DNA of 64,000 nucleotides from Bradyrhizobium sediminis (GTDB lineage Bacteria; Pseudomonadota; Alphaproteobacteria; Rhizobiales; Xanthobacteraceae): NCBI RefSeq assembly GCF_018736085.1, contig NZ_CP076134.1, positions 4,784,501 to 4,848,500 of the forward strand. The letters are read 5' to 3'. The notes under the pieces were generated by a model. That model was not told the origin of the DNA, did no database searches, and was given only the letters and a program-made list of their open reading frames with translations. Positions 1-8,790 of the stretch are shown here, piece by piece. Both the position numbers and the translations under genes were made by a program. Numbering within the stretch: position 1 is the first letter of the stretch; the number at the start of each line of letters is the position of its first letter.

Positions 1-71
1 AACGTCATGCCGTCGAGGAAGAGGTAGCCGAACGAACGGCGGATAACGTCGAAATCGAAACTGGCGAACAT
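1..71 (-). CDS. gltK: Amino-acid ABC transporter permease, N-terminal fragment cut by the window edge
   Basis: Only the first 23 codons are inside the window (MFASFDFDVIRRSFGYLF and on). The start codon lies 5 bp beyond the stop codon of the upstream permease gene, so the two are co-transcribed. A second permease following gltJ is expected in glutamate/aspartate-type polar amino-acid importers, where GltJ and GltK form the heterodimeric inner-membrane channel. The assignment rests on this position and on the short N-terminus; the rest of the gene, and presumably the ATPase gene gltL, lie outside. Confidence 0.7.
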   Translation of the reverse strand, partial: MFASFDFDVIRRSFGYLFLDGMT

Positions 72-76
72 GGCCG

Positions 77-808
77 CTATTTCCCCGCGATGTAGCCGGG
101 GATCGCCAGGCTGCGTTCGAGGAAGCGCATGCCGGTGACGACGACGATGTTGATCAACAGATACATCACGGTCGCGGCGGTGAAGGCCTCGAACACCTGG
201 AACGAGAATTCCTGCATCGACCGTGCCTGGCCGGTCAGTTCGATCAGGCCGATGGTGATCGCGACCGCCGTGTTCTTGATGGTATTGAGGAACTCCGAGG
301 TCAGCGGCGGCATGATAATGCGGAACGCGATCGGCAGCAGCACGTAGCGATAGGCCTGCGACGTGGTCAGCCCGAGCGCGGTCGCGGCCTGTTTCTGCCC
401 ACGCGGCAGCGAGGCGATTCCGGCTGCCAATTGCACCGCGACACGCGCCGACATGAACAACCCGATCCCGATCGCGGCGGTGTAGAACGGCGCGTTCGGG
501 AGCTGTTTCAGCCACAGTCCCCAGCTTCGCGGCACCAGTTCCGGCAGCACGAAGAACCAGAGGAAGAGTTGCACCAACAGGGGCATGTTGCGGAAGAATT
601 CGACGTAGGCGAAGCCGACCCAGGAGGCGGTCTTCGACGGCAGCGTGCGCAGCACGCCGATAATCGAGCCGAACGCCAGCGCGATGATCCAGGCGAAGAT
701 CCCGGTCTTGATGGTCAGCCACAGTCCCGACAGCAGCATATCGAAATAGGTGCCGGTCCCGCCCGGGGCCGGGTCGAAGAAGATGCTCCAGTTCCAGTTG
801 TAATTCAC
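77..808 (-). CDS. gltJ: Polar amino-acid ABC transporter permease (GltJ-type)
   Basis: A 243-residue inner-membrane permease of the HisM/GltJ family. It has several hydrophobic segments and, in the second half, the EAA-like cytoplasmic loop (AATALGLTTSQAYRYVLLP, about residues 141-159) that docks onto the ATPase. It lies 95 bp downstream of the substrate-binding protein gene and just upstream of gltK, so it belongs to a glutamate/aspartate-type import operon. The exact amino acid carried cannot be read from sequence. A perfect hairpin in the gap before it may lower its expression relative to the binding protein. Confidence 0.88.
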   Translation of the reverse strand: MNYNWNWSIFFDPAPGGTGTYFDMLLSGLWLTIKTGIFAWIIALAFGSIIGVLRTLPSKTASWVGFAYVEFFRNMPLLVQLFLWFFVLPELVPRSWGLWLKQLPNAPFYTAAIGIGLFMSARVAVQLAAGIASLPRGQKQAATALGLTTSQAYRYVLLPIAFRIIMPPLTSEFLNTIKNTAVAITIGLIELTGQARSMQEFSFQVFEAFTAATVMYLLINIVVVTGMRFLERSLAIPGYIAGK

Positions 809-840
809 GAGGTGCTACCGTCCGCTATGCCGCTGATACT

Positions 841-873
841 TGCTCATGCAACGACCGTGCCGTTGCATGAGCA
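841..873 (-). promoter_or_regulatory. Perfect 13-bp stem-loop between gltI and gltJ
   Basis: TGCTCATGCAACG (841-853) and its exact reverse complement (861-873) flank a 7-nt loop. It lies in the transcribed spacer between the binding-protein gene and the permease gene. There is no U-tract, so it is more likely an mRNA processing or stabilising hairpin than a full terminator. Such hairpins commonly keep binding-protein mRNA more abundant than permease mRNA; that role is inferred here. Confidence 0.6.
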
Positions 874-903
874 GTAGCATGATCATGCTTTGACGATAGA
901 GCC

Positions 904-1815
904 CTATTTGTAGGAATCCGGGTCGGGAGAATCGGAGGGCTTGGCGAACTCGTTCTTCAGCTCCGGCCCGATCGGGACGTTCAGGTTCAGCCCCTTCGGC
1001 GGGATCTTCTGCGTGAACCATTTGTCGTAGATCTTCTGGCCCTCGCCGCCCTGATAGACCGCAGCCGTGGCAGCATCGACCACCTTCTTGAAGGCCGGAT
1101 CGTCCTTGCGCAGCATGATGCCGTAGGGCTCGGGCTTGGAGAAGGCATCCTTCGAGATGACATAGTCGCCCGGCGCTTTGGATCCGGCAATCAGGCTCGC
1201 CAGCAGAATGTCGTCCATCACGAAGGCGACGGCGCGGTCGGTCTCGACCATCAGGAAGGCCTCGGCGTGGTCCTTGGCCGGGATGATGTTGACGTTGAGA
1301 TTGCGTGCGGCGTTGGCCTCGGTGAGCTGCTTGATGTTGGTGGTGCCCGATGTCGAAACCACCGGCTTACCCTTGAGATCGTCGATCGAATTGATCTTGC
1401 TCGATTTCTTGGTGACGTAGCGGCTCGCGGTCAGGAAGTGGGTGTTGGTGTAAGCGACCTGCTTCTGCCGCTCGACATTGTTGGTGGTCGAACCGCATTC
1501 CAGGTCGATGGTGCCGTTGGCCAGCAATGGAATGCGGGTCGATGACGTCACCGGATTGAGCTTGACTTCGAGCTTGTCGAGCTTGAGCTCCTTCTTCACG
1601 GCGTCGACGATCTTGTAGCAGATGTCCATCGCGTAGCCGATCGGCTTCTGGTTGTCGTCCAGATAGGAAAATGGAATCGACGAGTCGCGGAAGCCGAGCG
1701 TGATCGCGCCGGTCTCCTTGATATTCTTCAGCGTGCCCGTAAGCTGCTGCGCCATCGCCGGTCCGGCGCATAGGGCGGCGGCGAGCGCGTAGCCAATCAT
1801 CGCTTTACGTTTCAT
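904..1815 (-). CDS. gltI: Periplasmic amino-acid-binding protein of the ABC importer
   Basis: A 303-residue SBP_bac_3 family protein. An N-terminal signal peptide (MKRKAMIGYALAAALCAGPAMA, cleavage predicted after residue 22) directs it to the periplasm. The mature part has typical family features such as the GFRDSSIPFSYLDD segment at the start of lobe I and LECGSTTNN around residues 104-112. It captures acidic or related polar amino acids and delivers them to GltJK. A good AAGGAG ribosome binding site sits 7 nt before the ATG. First gene of gltI-gltJ-gltK in this window. Confidence 0.9.
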   Translation of the reverse strand: MKRKAMIGYALAAALCAGPAMAQQLTGTLKNIKETGAITLGFRDSSIPFSYLDDNQKPIGYAMDICYKIVDAVKKELKLDKLEVKLNPVTSSTRIPLLANGTIDLECGSTTNNVERQKQVAYTNTHFLTASRYVTKKSSKINSIDDLKGKPVVSTSGTTNIKQLTEANAARNLNVNIIPAKDHAEAFLMVETDRAVAFVMDDILLASLIAGSKAPGDYVISKDAFSKPEPYGIMLRKDDPAFKKVVDAATAAVYQGGEGQKIYDKWFTQKIPPKGLNLNVPIGPELKNEFAKPSDSPDPDSYK

Positions 1816-2096
1816 ACGTGTTCTCCTTGCTTGGTGGGTGTCGACTGCTTGAAAATCTGGCCGTGGACCGGCGCAATGTAGCGGCGAAAGAGATCGTCCT
1901 TGAAGATGCCCGGCTCGCCCAGGCCGCCGCCGGCGCGCGATAGGAAAACCGCCAGGACCGCATCAGGACCGCCACGCGCAGGCGCCCGCTCGAGCGGCCC
2001 GGGAATTCCGGCAAACGCCTTGATCACCGCGGCGTCGGAGGGGTTCGGGGATGGCGTCATGCGCTTCAAGCAGGCGTTTTCCCGCAATGCCGACAT
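1812..2096 (-). CDS. Unrecognised 94-residue open frame overlapping the gltI start (doubtful)
   Basis: This frame reads 94 codons and ends with TGA overlapping the ATG of gltI (ATGA, 1812-1815), an arrangement typical of translational coupling. I recognise no family: the protein is rich in Pro, Gly, Ala and Arg with a segment GIFKDDLFRRYIAPVHGQIF near its end. gltI has its own strong ribosome binding site inside this frame, so coupling is not needed. It could be a small gene, the decayed tail of an older gene, or chance in high-GC DNA. Confidence 0.25.
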   Translation of the reverse strand: MSALRENACLKRMTPSPNPSDAAVIKAFAGIPGPLERAPARGGPDAVLAVFLSRAGGGLGEPGIFKDDLFRRYIAPVHGQIFKQSTPTKQGEHV

Positions 2097-2383
2097 TGGC
2101 GACTGAACGGAACGGACCCTTCCGATCCCCCATATCTATGACCGGAACGTCAGGCCATCGCAATGGGCCGTTTGGAGGACCCGCCGCGATACGCCGGGTC
2201 GCACCGGCCGGCGCGCATTTTCCATGGTGCGGCAGGCTTATTGTCGCACGCGCCGATTCCGGGAGGAATGCCGTCGGTACAGCGATTTACGCGCTTTTCT
2301 TCCCAATCGTTTTCGGGGAAGATCGCAGGAGCCACAACAATGCCGGTCCCGACATGAGCGGGTCCGCAAAGGGAGAAACCAGA
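1816..2383. other. Intergenic region between gltI and tctC
   Basis: This 568-bp gap separates the divergent gltI and tctC genes and should hold both promoters. Apart from the doubtful minus-strand frame above, I see no convincing gene, repeat or terminator. An AGGGAGA ribosome binding site just before 2384 sets the tctC start. Confidence 0.5.
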
Positions 2384-3358
2384 ATGTTTCGACGCAATCG
2401 TTTGATGATCGCCTTGGCGGCGGTCGGCATGCTGATGTCTGCCGGTGCCGGCGCGCAGGACTACCCGACCAAGCCGATCACCTTGATCGTGCCGTGGCCT
2501 GCGGGAGGATCGACCGACATCTCGATGCGCGCGATCGCAGACAGCGCATCCAAGATTCTCGGCCAGCCGATCACGATCGACAACAAGGCCGGCGGCAGCG
2601 GTACCGTCGGTCCGGCTACCATGGCGGCAGCCGCGAAGCCCGATGGCTACACCATCGCGCAAATCCCCATTACCGTGTTCCGCCTACCGCTGATGCAGGA
2701 CGTATCGTGGGATCCCGCCAAGGACTTCACCTACATCATTCATCTCACCGGCTACACGTTCGGCGTCACCACCAGCGCCGAGTCGCAGTTCAAGACCTGG
2801 AAAGACGTGGTCGACTACGCCAAGCAAAACCCAGGCAAGGTGACTTACGCGACCCCGGGGGCCGGAACGTCGCTGCACATCGGCATGGAACAGATCGCGG
2901 GATTGGCGGGGATCAAGCTGACGCAGGTGCCGTTCAAGGGCGGCGCGGAGACCAATGCCGCGGTGCTCGGCCAGCACACCATGCTGCAGGCCGATTCGAC
3001 CGGCTGGCGCCCGCTGGTCGACGCCGGCAAGCTCCGCCTCCTGATGGTGTGGACCTCGGCGCGGTCGCCGAATTTCCCCAACGTGCCGACGCTCAAGGAA
3101 CTCGGCTATTCCATGGTCTACGATTCGCCGTTCGGTATCGCCGGACCCAAGGGCATGGACCCGAAGATCGTCGCCAAGCTGCACGACGCTTTCAAGAAGG
3201 CGCTCGATGATCCCGCCGTGATCGCGACGCTCGCCAAATTCGATATGGTTCCGAACTACAAGAATACCGAAGACTACAAGAAGTTCGTCGTCGAGGTCAC
3301 CAATTCCGAACTCAAGGTGATCGAGACCCTCGGCATGGCGAAGAAAAAGGCGAACTAG
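2384..3358 (+). CDS. tctC: Tripartite tricarboxylate transporter substrate-binding protein
   Basis: A 324-residue TctC/Bug family periplasmic receptor. The start is set at 2384 because a GGGAGA site precedes it and the protein then begins with a signal peptide (MFRRNRLMIALAAVGMLMSAGAGAQ is the region, cut near residue 25). The family motif YPTKPITLIVPWPAGGSTD follows directly, and PFKGGAETNAAVLGQ forms the typical ligand-loop region. It binds a carboxylated substrate, the identity of which cannot be inferred. It heads tctC-tctB-tctA, the usual order for this secondary transporter. Confidence 0.92.
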   Translation: MFRRNRLMIALAAVGMLMSAGAGAQDYPTKPITLIVPWPAGGSTDISMRAIADSASKILGQPITIDNKAGGSGTVGPATMAAAAKPDGYTIAQIPITVFRLPLMQDVSWDPAKDFTYIIHLTGYTFGVTTSAESQFKTWKDVVDYAKQNPGKVTYATPGAGTSLHIGMEQIAGLAGIKLTQVPFKGGAETNAAVLGQHTMLQADSTGWRPLVDAGKLRLLMVWTSARSPNFPNVPTLKELGYSMVYDSPFGIAGPKGMDPKIVAKLHDAFKKALDDPAVIATLAKFDMVPNYKNTEDYKKFVVEVTNSELKVIETLGMAKKKAN

Positions 3359-3378
3359 ATTCCAATCCGGGGAATGGC

Positions 3379-3512
3379 GTCATCCCTCGCGCGAGCGCAA
3401 TCGCGCTCGTCGCGGCCGGCGCGAAGCCTCGCTTCGCGGCGAGCCTCGAAAGATGGACACGGGCACCGTCGCCCTTCTCGGGCTTCGTTACGCTTCGTCA
3501 CCTCAGGGTGAC
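3379..3512. repeat. Degenerate palindromic repeat (GTCATCC...GGGTGAC type)
   Basis: The spacer between tctC and tctB starts with GTCATCC, ends with GGTGAC and contains smaller inverted segments such as CGAAGCCTCGCTTCG. Related copies with a GCCTCGAAGGATGAC end lie between gltB and gltD. It appears to be an intergenic palindromic repeat family spread through the genome rather than a regulatory site of this operon. Confidence 0.55.
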
Positions 3513-3529
3513 CTCTGAAAGCATGATGC

Positions 3530-4015
3530 ATGAGTAATGACAGCAACGTAAAACTCCGCCTCGACAATTCTGAACTGTGGGGCGGGCTGATCGGGCTGGC
3601 GCTGGGCGGTTTCGTCATCTGGTCGGGGCTGAAACTCAAGCTCGGCACCATCAACGATCCCGGCTCCGGCTATGTGCTGTTCTACACCGGCCTCCTGATC
3701 TGCGTGTTCGCCATCACCATCATTGTCGCGGCAGTGACCGAGGGCGGCCCGACCTTCGCCTCGCGCTGGAAAGACACGCGCTGGACCAAACCGCTGGTGG
3801 TCATCGCCTGTCTCATTGCGTTTTCATTTTCACTCAATACGCTCGGATTCCTGCTCTCCACGATACCGCTGATGTTGCTGCTGCTGCGCCTGATCGATCC
3901 GGTGCGCTGGTCGCTGGCCATTCCGATCGCCCTTCTCGCGCCGCTCGGGGTGTGGTGGGTTCTCAAGCGCATGCTCCTGATCCAGTTGCCCTCGGGCATC
4001 TTCGAAATCGGCTGA
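3530..4015 (+). CDS. tctB: Tripartite tricarboxylate transporter small membrane subunit
   Basis: A 161-residue TctB-family protein with four predicted membrane segments (roughly residues 18-36, 50-68, 90-115 and 125-148), the standard topology of the small subunit that partners TctA. It follows tctC after 171 bp and precedes tctA by only 12 bp. No strong ribosome binding site precedes the ATG, but the hydrophobic topology starts directly downstream, and the adjacent genes support the call. Confidence 0.88.
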   Translation: MSNDSNVKLRLDNSELWGGLIGLALGGFVIWSGLKLKLGTINDPGSGYVLFYTGLLICVFAITIIVAAVTEGGPTFASRWKDTRWTKPLVVIACLIAFSFSLNTLGFLLSTIPLMLLLLRLIDPVRWSLAIPIALLAPLGVWWVLKRMLLIQLPSGIFEIG

Positions 4016-4027
4016 CCGGACCCAATC

Positions 4028-5536
4028 ATGGACGTACTTTTCAATGTCGCGCAGGGTTTTGGCGTCGCCCTGCAGCCGATCAACCTGCTCTACTGCTTCA
4101 TCGGCGTCTTTATCGGCACGCTGGTCGGGGTGCTGCCCGGCATCGGCCCGATTTCGGCGATGTCGCTGCTGCTCCCGATCACGCTGTCAGGAACGCCGGA
4201 GTCCGGCATCATCATGATGGCCGGCATCTATTACGGCTCGATGTATGGCGGCTCGACCACCTCGATCCTGGTCAACATCCCCGGCGAGGCCGCTTCCGTC
4301 GTGACCTGCATCGACGGCCATCAGATGGCCAAGCAAGGCCGCGCCGGTCCGGCGCTCGGCATCTCGGCGCTGGGCTCGTTCATCGCCGGCACGTTCTCGC
4401 TGATCGCCTTGATGCTGGTGGCGCCAAAGCTCGCCAGCGTTGCGATCGCGTTCGGGCCGGCGGAATATTTCAGCCTGATGGTTCTGGGGCTGGTGGTGTT
4501 GACCTTCCTCACCCAGGGCTCGATGGCGAAGGCGCTGTTGATGGCCTGCATCGGCATCGTGCTCGGCCTGATCGGATTGGACAGCATCACGGCGCAGCCG
4601 CGCCTGACCTTCGGCCGCATGGAGCTGATCGACGGCATCGGTCTCGTACCCGTGGTGATGGGCCTGTTCGGCGTCGCCGAGGTGCTGACCAATACCGAGC
4701 AGGTCATCAAGCGCGACATCATCAACGCCAAGATCACGCAGCTGTTGCCGAGCAAGGCGGACTGGAAAGCCAGCGCCGGACCGATCGGGCGCGGCACCAT
4801 CCTCGGATTCTTCTTGGGGATCCTGCCCGGTGGCGGCGCCGTGATCTCTTCGTTCGCGTCTTACGCGCTGGAGAAGCGGCTGTCGAAGTCCCCGGAACGG
4901 TTCGGCAACGGCGCGATCGAGGGCGTCGCCGGCCCCGAGTCCGCCAACAACGCCGCCGCCGGCGGCGCCTTCATTCCGCTGATGACGCTCGGCATCCCGC
5001 CGAACGTGGTGATGGCGCTGTTGCTCGGCGCCTTTGTCATCCACGGGCTGCAGCCCGGCCCACTGATGATCACGCAAAACCCCGGCCTGTTCTGGGGCAT
5101 CGTCGCCAGCATGTATATCGGCAACGTCATGCTGCTGGTGCTCAACCTGCCGCTGATCGGAATGTGGGTTCAGCTCCTGAAGCTGCCGTATAACATCCTG
5201 TTCCCGCTGATCATCCTGTTCACCATCATCGGCGTCTATTGCTCCAGCAACAACGTGTTCGACGTCTATGTCATGATCGCCTTCGGCGTGATCGGCTATT
5301 TCATGCGCAAGCTCGGCTACGAGCCGGCGCCGCTGGTGCTGGCCTTCGTGCTGGGGCCGATGCTGGAAAATAACTTGCGCAAATCGCTGATCCTGTCGCA
5401 GGGCGATCTCTGGACCTTCGTGCAGCGGCCGATCTCGGCGGCTTGCCTGGCGCTGGCGGTGGTGCTCCTGGTCGGCCCCTTGCTGCCATCGTTCCGCAAG
5501 AAGCGCGAACTGGTGGCGCTGGACGAGGGCGTGTAG
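4028..5536 (+). CDS. tctA: Tripartite tricarboxylate transporter large membrane subunit
   Basis: A 502-residue TctA-family integral membrane protein, the transport channel of the TTT system driven by ion gradient. Family signatures are GTLVGVLPGIGPISAMSLLL near residues 35-54 and the matching inverted copy FFLGILPGGGAVISSFASY near 262-280, reflecting internal duplication. GSMYGGSTTSILVNIPGEA near 72-90 is also characteristic. Length matches the family (about 500). Last gene of tctCBA. Confidence 0.94.
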   Translation: MDVLFNVAQGFGVALQPINLLYCFIGVFIGTLVGVLPGIGPISAMSLLLPITLSGTPESGIIMMAGIYYGSMYGGSTTSILVNIPGEAASVVTCIDGHQMAKQGRAGPALGISALGSFIAGTFSLIALMLVAPKLASVAIAFGPAEYFSLMVLGLVVLTFLTQGSMAKALLMACIGIVLGLIGLDSITAQPRLTFGRMELIDGIGLVPVVMGLFGVAEVLTNTEQVIKRDIINAKITQLLPSKADWKASAGPIGRGTILGFFLGILPGGGAVISSFASYALEKRLSKSPERFGNGAIEGVAGPESANNAAAGGAFIPLMTLGIPPNVVMALLLGAFVIHGLQPGPLMITQNPGLFWGIVASMYIGNVMLLVLNLPLIGMWVQLLKLPYNILFPLIILFTIIGVYCSSNNVFDVYVMIAFGVIGYFMRKLGYEPAPLVLAFVLGPMLENNLRKSLILSQGDLWTFVQRPISAACLALAVVLLVGPLLPSFRKKRELVALDEGV

Positions 5537-5539
5537 GTT

Positions 5540-5797
5540 TCACAGCAGCCTGGCGCGCACGAACAGCGCCCGAAGCGCATTGGTCGCCTGCACGCTCAAC
5601 ATGGCATTCTCGGCCGCCGCCTCGAGCGCGGCCCTCGCGTCGCCATGCAGCGATTTGAATTCCATCCACTCGACCGTGCTGAGACTGGTGATGAACCCGT
5701 AAGCCTGGCCGACGGTCTCGATTGCCACGGCCTTGCCGTTCAGCTTGACCCGGAACGTCGCCTTCAGCCGTGTTTCGGAGGTCGACACGTTGCTCAT
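5540..5797 (-). CDS. Small conserved-looking protein of unknown function coupled to the M20 peptidase gene
   Basis: An 85-residue soluble protein that I do not recognise. It has a start region MSNVSTSETRLKATFRVKL and a helical C-terminus (ARAALEAAAENAML). Its ATG overlaps the stop of the upstream peptidase gene (ATGA, 5794-5797), which strongly suggests it is a real, co-translated gene. It converges with tctA, whose stop is 3 bp away. No signal peptide or membrane segment is visible. Confidence 0.65.
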   Translation of the reverse strand: MSNVSTSETRLKATFRVKLNGKAVAIETVGQAYGFITSLSTVEWMEFKSLHGDARAALEAAAENAMLSVQATNALRALFVRARLL

Positions 5798-7188
5798 CGC
5801 GGAACTCTGCGGTCGCGCGGCATCTCGCCGAGATCCCAGAACAGGCCGGCCATGATGCCGAGCGCTTCTTCGGTGACCGAGAGGAGAATGTGCTCGTTCG
5901 GCGCATGTTGCGAGCAGCCCGGATAGGAGTGCGGCACCCAGATCGTGGGCAGGCCAAGCCCCTCGGAGAACACGTCGTTGGGCAGCGCTCCGCCGAAATT
6001 CGGCAGGATCGCGGGCGCCTTTCCGGTGGTCTGCCGGATCGACTCCGCCGCCCAGTTGACCCAGGGGCTGTCGAAATCGGTGCGCGAAGCGGCAAAGCTC
6101 TGCGCCGCGCTGACCTCGACCATCGGAAAACCATGGCTGTGCAGATGCGCCCTCACCACCTCAACAATGTTGTCGACCCTGGTGCCGACGACAAAGCGAA
6201 GCTGCAGCACGGCGTGGGCCTCGCCCGGAATGGCATTGGCGGGCTTCTCGATATTGCCGGCCGACATCGCCAGCACTTCGAGCGTGTTCCACGCATAGAG
6301 CCGTTCGGCGGCCGACAGCCCCTCCTCGCCCCAATTCTCCGATAGCGCCGGCTCATCGGCGGTCGGCTCCACCTTCACATCGGCCAGCGCTACGCGGATC
6401 TGGTTGGAAATGCGCGGCGGCTTCAGCTCGTTCAGCAACAGCCGTCCGTGACTATCGACCAGGGTGGCGATCGCGCCGGCAAGAATGGTCGCGGGATTGG
6501 CCAGCACGCCGCCCCAGTTGCCGGAATGATGCCCGCCGTCGCGCAGCTTGACGTCGAGGTGAATCCGGATTCCGCCGCGGCAGCCGAGGAAGATGGTCGG
6601 GCGATCCGCCGAAAGCCGCGGCCCGTCGGAGGCCAGAAACAGATCGGCCTTGAGTTCTTCACGCAGCGCCTCGCAGACCTGGCGCAAATCCGGCGAGCCG
6701 ATCTCCTCGCCCGTCTCGACGATGAACTTGGCATTGAAGCCGAGCCGGCCGCCGCGCGCCTCGCGCACGGCGCGGAGCGCCGCCAGATTGATGCTGTGCT
6801 GTCCTTTATTGTCGGCGGTGCCGCGGCCGTAAACCCGATTTCCCGATATCGTCGTCCGCCACGGATCCAGATTGTCGCGCCATTCGCCGGCCATGCCGTC
6901 GACGACATCGCCATGCCCGTACATCAGAACCGTCGGCGCCGACGCATCCTCGCGATACTCGGCGACGAGGTAAGGACCCTTTCCGGTCGGCGATTCGATC
7001 AACCGTGTCGCAAAATCGAGTTGCGCGAATGACGGCTGCAATTCCTGCTCGAGATAGGCGCGCAAAGCATCGCGCTTGCCGGGGTTCTGGCTTTCGGTGG
7101 GATAGCCGACCCTGCGATCGAGTTCGGCGATGAATTCGCCGGAATGAAGAGTTTGGCGCGCCCGGTCGATGGCGTCAGTTCTGGTCAT
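5794..7188 (-). CDS. M20 family metallo-dipeptidase
   Basis: A 464-residue M20/ArgE-DapE superfamily peptidase, cytoplasmic. Metal-site motifs are in order: GHGDVVDG (His92 and Asp94), GRGTADNKG (bridging Asp126), and ETGEEIGS (catalytic Glu161 and metal Glu162), followed by the dimerisation-domain insertion and PHSYPGCSQHAPNE near the C-terminus. It should hydrolyse dipeptides or N-acyl amino acids; the substrate is open. It is coupled to the 85-residue protein downstream and transcribed divergently from the monooxygenase gene at 7377. Confidence 0.9.
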   Translation of the reverse strand: MTRTDAIDRARQTLHSGEFIAELDRRVGYPTESQNPGKRDALRAYLEQELQPSFAQLDFATRLIESPTGKGPYLVAEYREDASAPTVLMYGHGDVVDGMAGEWRDNLDPWRTTISGNRVYGRGTADNKGQHSINLAALRAVREARGGRLGFNAKFIVETGEEIGSPDLRQVCEALREELKADLFLASDGPRLSADRPTIFLGCRGGIRIHLDVKLRDGGHHSGNWGGVLANPATILAGAIATLVDSHGRLLLNELKPPRISNQIRVALADVKVEPTADEPALSENWGEEGLSAAERLYAWNTLEVLAMSAGNIEKPANAIPGEAHAVLQLRFVVGTRVDNIVEVVRAHLHSHGFPMVEVSAAQSFAASRTDFDSPWVNWAAESIRQTTGKAPAILPNFGGALPNDVFSEGLGLPTIWVPHSYPGCSQHAPNEHILLSVTEEALGIMAGLFWDLGEMPRDRRVPR

Positions 7189-7356
7189 GTCTTGCTTTTC
7201 CCGGTCGCAGTGCTGTTCGCGTTCGCGGCAACGTAGCGAGATACGGCGCCGATCGGAAGTGGCGCGACGCCGACAATTTGCTTTGCTAAAGCGACCCGGA
7301 ATGCAACAATTTCAGGTAATGGTCCCGCGTTCGACCGTGCGTTCAGGGGAGACAAC

Positions 7357-7380
7357 GTGCCCAAGGCCCTTCGTTCATGA
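7357..7380 (+). promoter_or_regulatory. Possible 7-codon leader cistron overlapping the monooxygenase start
   Basis: An AGGGGAG ribosome binding site (7345-7351) stands at ideal distance before a GTG at 7357. That frame reads MPKALRS and stops with TGA overlapping the ATG at 7377 (ATGA). The monooxygenase ATG itself has no ribosome binding site nearby, so it may be translated by re-initiation from this minicistron. Inferred only from spacing. Confidence 0.4.
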
Positions 7381-8765
7381 AAAAACAAATCCGGCTCAAC
7401 GCCTTCGCCATGAACTGCGTCGCGCATCAGTCGCCGGGGCTGTGGACCCATCCGCGCGACCGCACCACCGAATATAACCGGCTGCCGTACTGGACCGATC
7501 TCGCCAGGACGCTGGAGCGCGGCCGGTTCGACGGGCTGTTTCTCGCCGACGTGCTCGGCGTCTACGACGTATTCGGCGGCAGCCCGGATGCGGCGCTGCG
7601 CAACGCCACGCAGACGCCGGCCAACGATCCCATGCTGCTGATTTCGGCGATGGCGGCCGTCACCGAAAATCTCGGCTTCGGCGTCACCTCGAACCTGTCC
7701 TACGAGCCGCCCTATACGTTTGCGCGGCGGATGTCGACGCTCGACCATTTGACCGAGGGGCGGATCGGCTGGAACGTCGTCACCGGCTATCTCGACAGCG
7801 CCGCCAGGGGCGCCGGCAAGGACAAGCAGACCGCGCATGACGACCGCTACGATGTCGCCGATGAATATATGGAGGTGGTCTACAAGCTCTGGGAAGGCAG
7901 CTGGGAGGACGACGCGGTGTTGCGCGACCGTATCAGCGGCATCTTCGCCGATCCCGCCAAGGTACACCGCGTCCAGCACGCGGGAAACAATTACCGCGTC
8001 GACGCCATTCACCTCTGCGAACCCTCGCCGCAACGCACCCCCGTGCTGTATCAAGCCGGCACCTCGCCGCGCGGAAGGCAGTTCGCGGCGGAACACGCCG
8101 AATGCGTGTTCATGTCGGGCCCCTCGGCCAAGATCATCGCGCCCCGCGTCGCCGCCATCCGCGAACTCGCCGCCAAGGCCGGCCGCAACCCGGCCGAAAT
8201 CCTGATGTTCAGCATGTTCACCATCATTCTCGGCCGCACCGAGGCCGAGGCCAAAGCCAAATACGCCGACTATCGCAGCCACATCAATCCCGAGGGCGCG
8301 CTCACGCTGATGTCCGGCTGGACCGGAGTCGATTTCTCGACCTATGATCTCGACCAGCAGGTGCGCCACGTCGAGAACGACGCCGGCCGCACCGCGATGG
8401 ACAACATCACCCGCGCCGATCCGGACCGGGTCTGGACCGTACGCGAGGTCGCCCAGCATGTCGGCATCGGCGGCATCGGCCCGGTCGCGATCGGCACGCC
8501 GGAAAAAGTCGCCGACGAGATCGAAGCCTGGTTCGACCAGACCGATGTCGACGGCCTCAACGTGCCGTTCGCGGTCTCGCCCGGCGATTTCGCTGATATC
8601 GCCGACATGCTGGTGCCGGAACTGACCCGGCGCGGACGCTACAAGGGCGCCTACGCCGCGGGCAGCTTGCGCGAAAAACTGTTCGGCGCCGGCCGCGCGC
8701 GGCTCAGTGCGCCGCATCCGGCCGTGCAGCACCGCCCTCACTTGCGGGCGAAGGCGGCGGAGTAG
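7377..8765 (+). CDS. FMN-dependent monooxygenase of the NtaA/SnaA/DszA (bacterial luciferase-like) family
   Basis: A 462-residue class C flavin monooxygenase that would use FMNH2 supplied by a separate reductase. It shows LNAFAMNCVAHQSPGLW at the start, DPMLLISAMAAVTENLGFG around residue 85, and the characteristic LTEGRIGWNVVTGYLDSAARG around 124-144. Relatives oxidise nitrilotriacetate, pristinamycin precursors or organosulfur compounds, so the substrate is uncertain. The start chosen is the ATG preceding the conserved N-terminus, although it lacks its own ribosome binding site. No flavin reductase gene is adjacent. Confidence 0.88.
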   Translation: MKKQIRLNAFAMNCVAHQSPGLWTHPRDRTTEYNRLPYWTDLARTLERGRFDGLFLADVLGVYDVFGGSPDAALRNATQTPANDPMLLISAMAAVTENLGFGVTSNLSYEPPYTFARRMSTLDHLTEGRIGWNVVTGYLDSAARGAGKDKQTAHDDRYDVADEYMEVVYKLWEGSWEDDAVLRDRISGIFADPAKVHRVQHAGNNYRVDAIHLCEPSPQRTPVLYQAGTSPRGRQFAAEHAECVFMSGPSAKIIAPRVAAIRELAAKAGRNPAEILMFSMFTIILGRTEAEAKAKYADYRSHINPEGALTLMSGWTGVDFSTYDLDQQVRHVENDAGRTAMDNITRADPDRVWTVREVAQHVGIGGIGPVAIGTPEKVADEIEAWFDQTDVDGLNVPFAVSPGDFADIADMLVPELTRRGRYKGAYAAGSLREKLFGAGRARLSAPHPAVQHRPHLRAKAAE

Positions 8766-8790
8766 ACGCGACGAAACCATTCCGGTTTCC

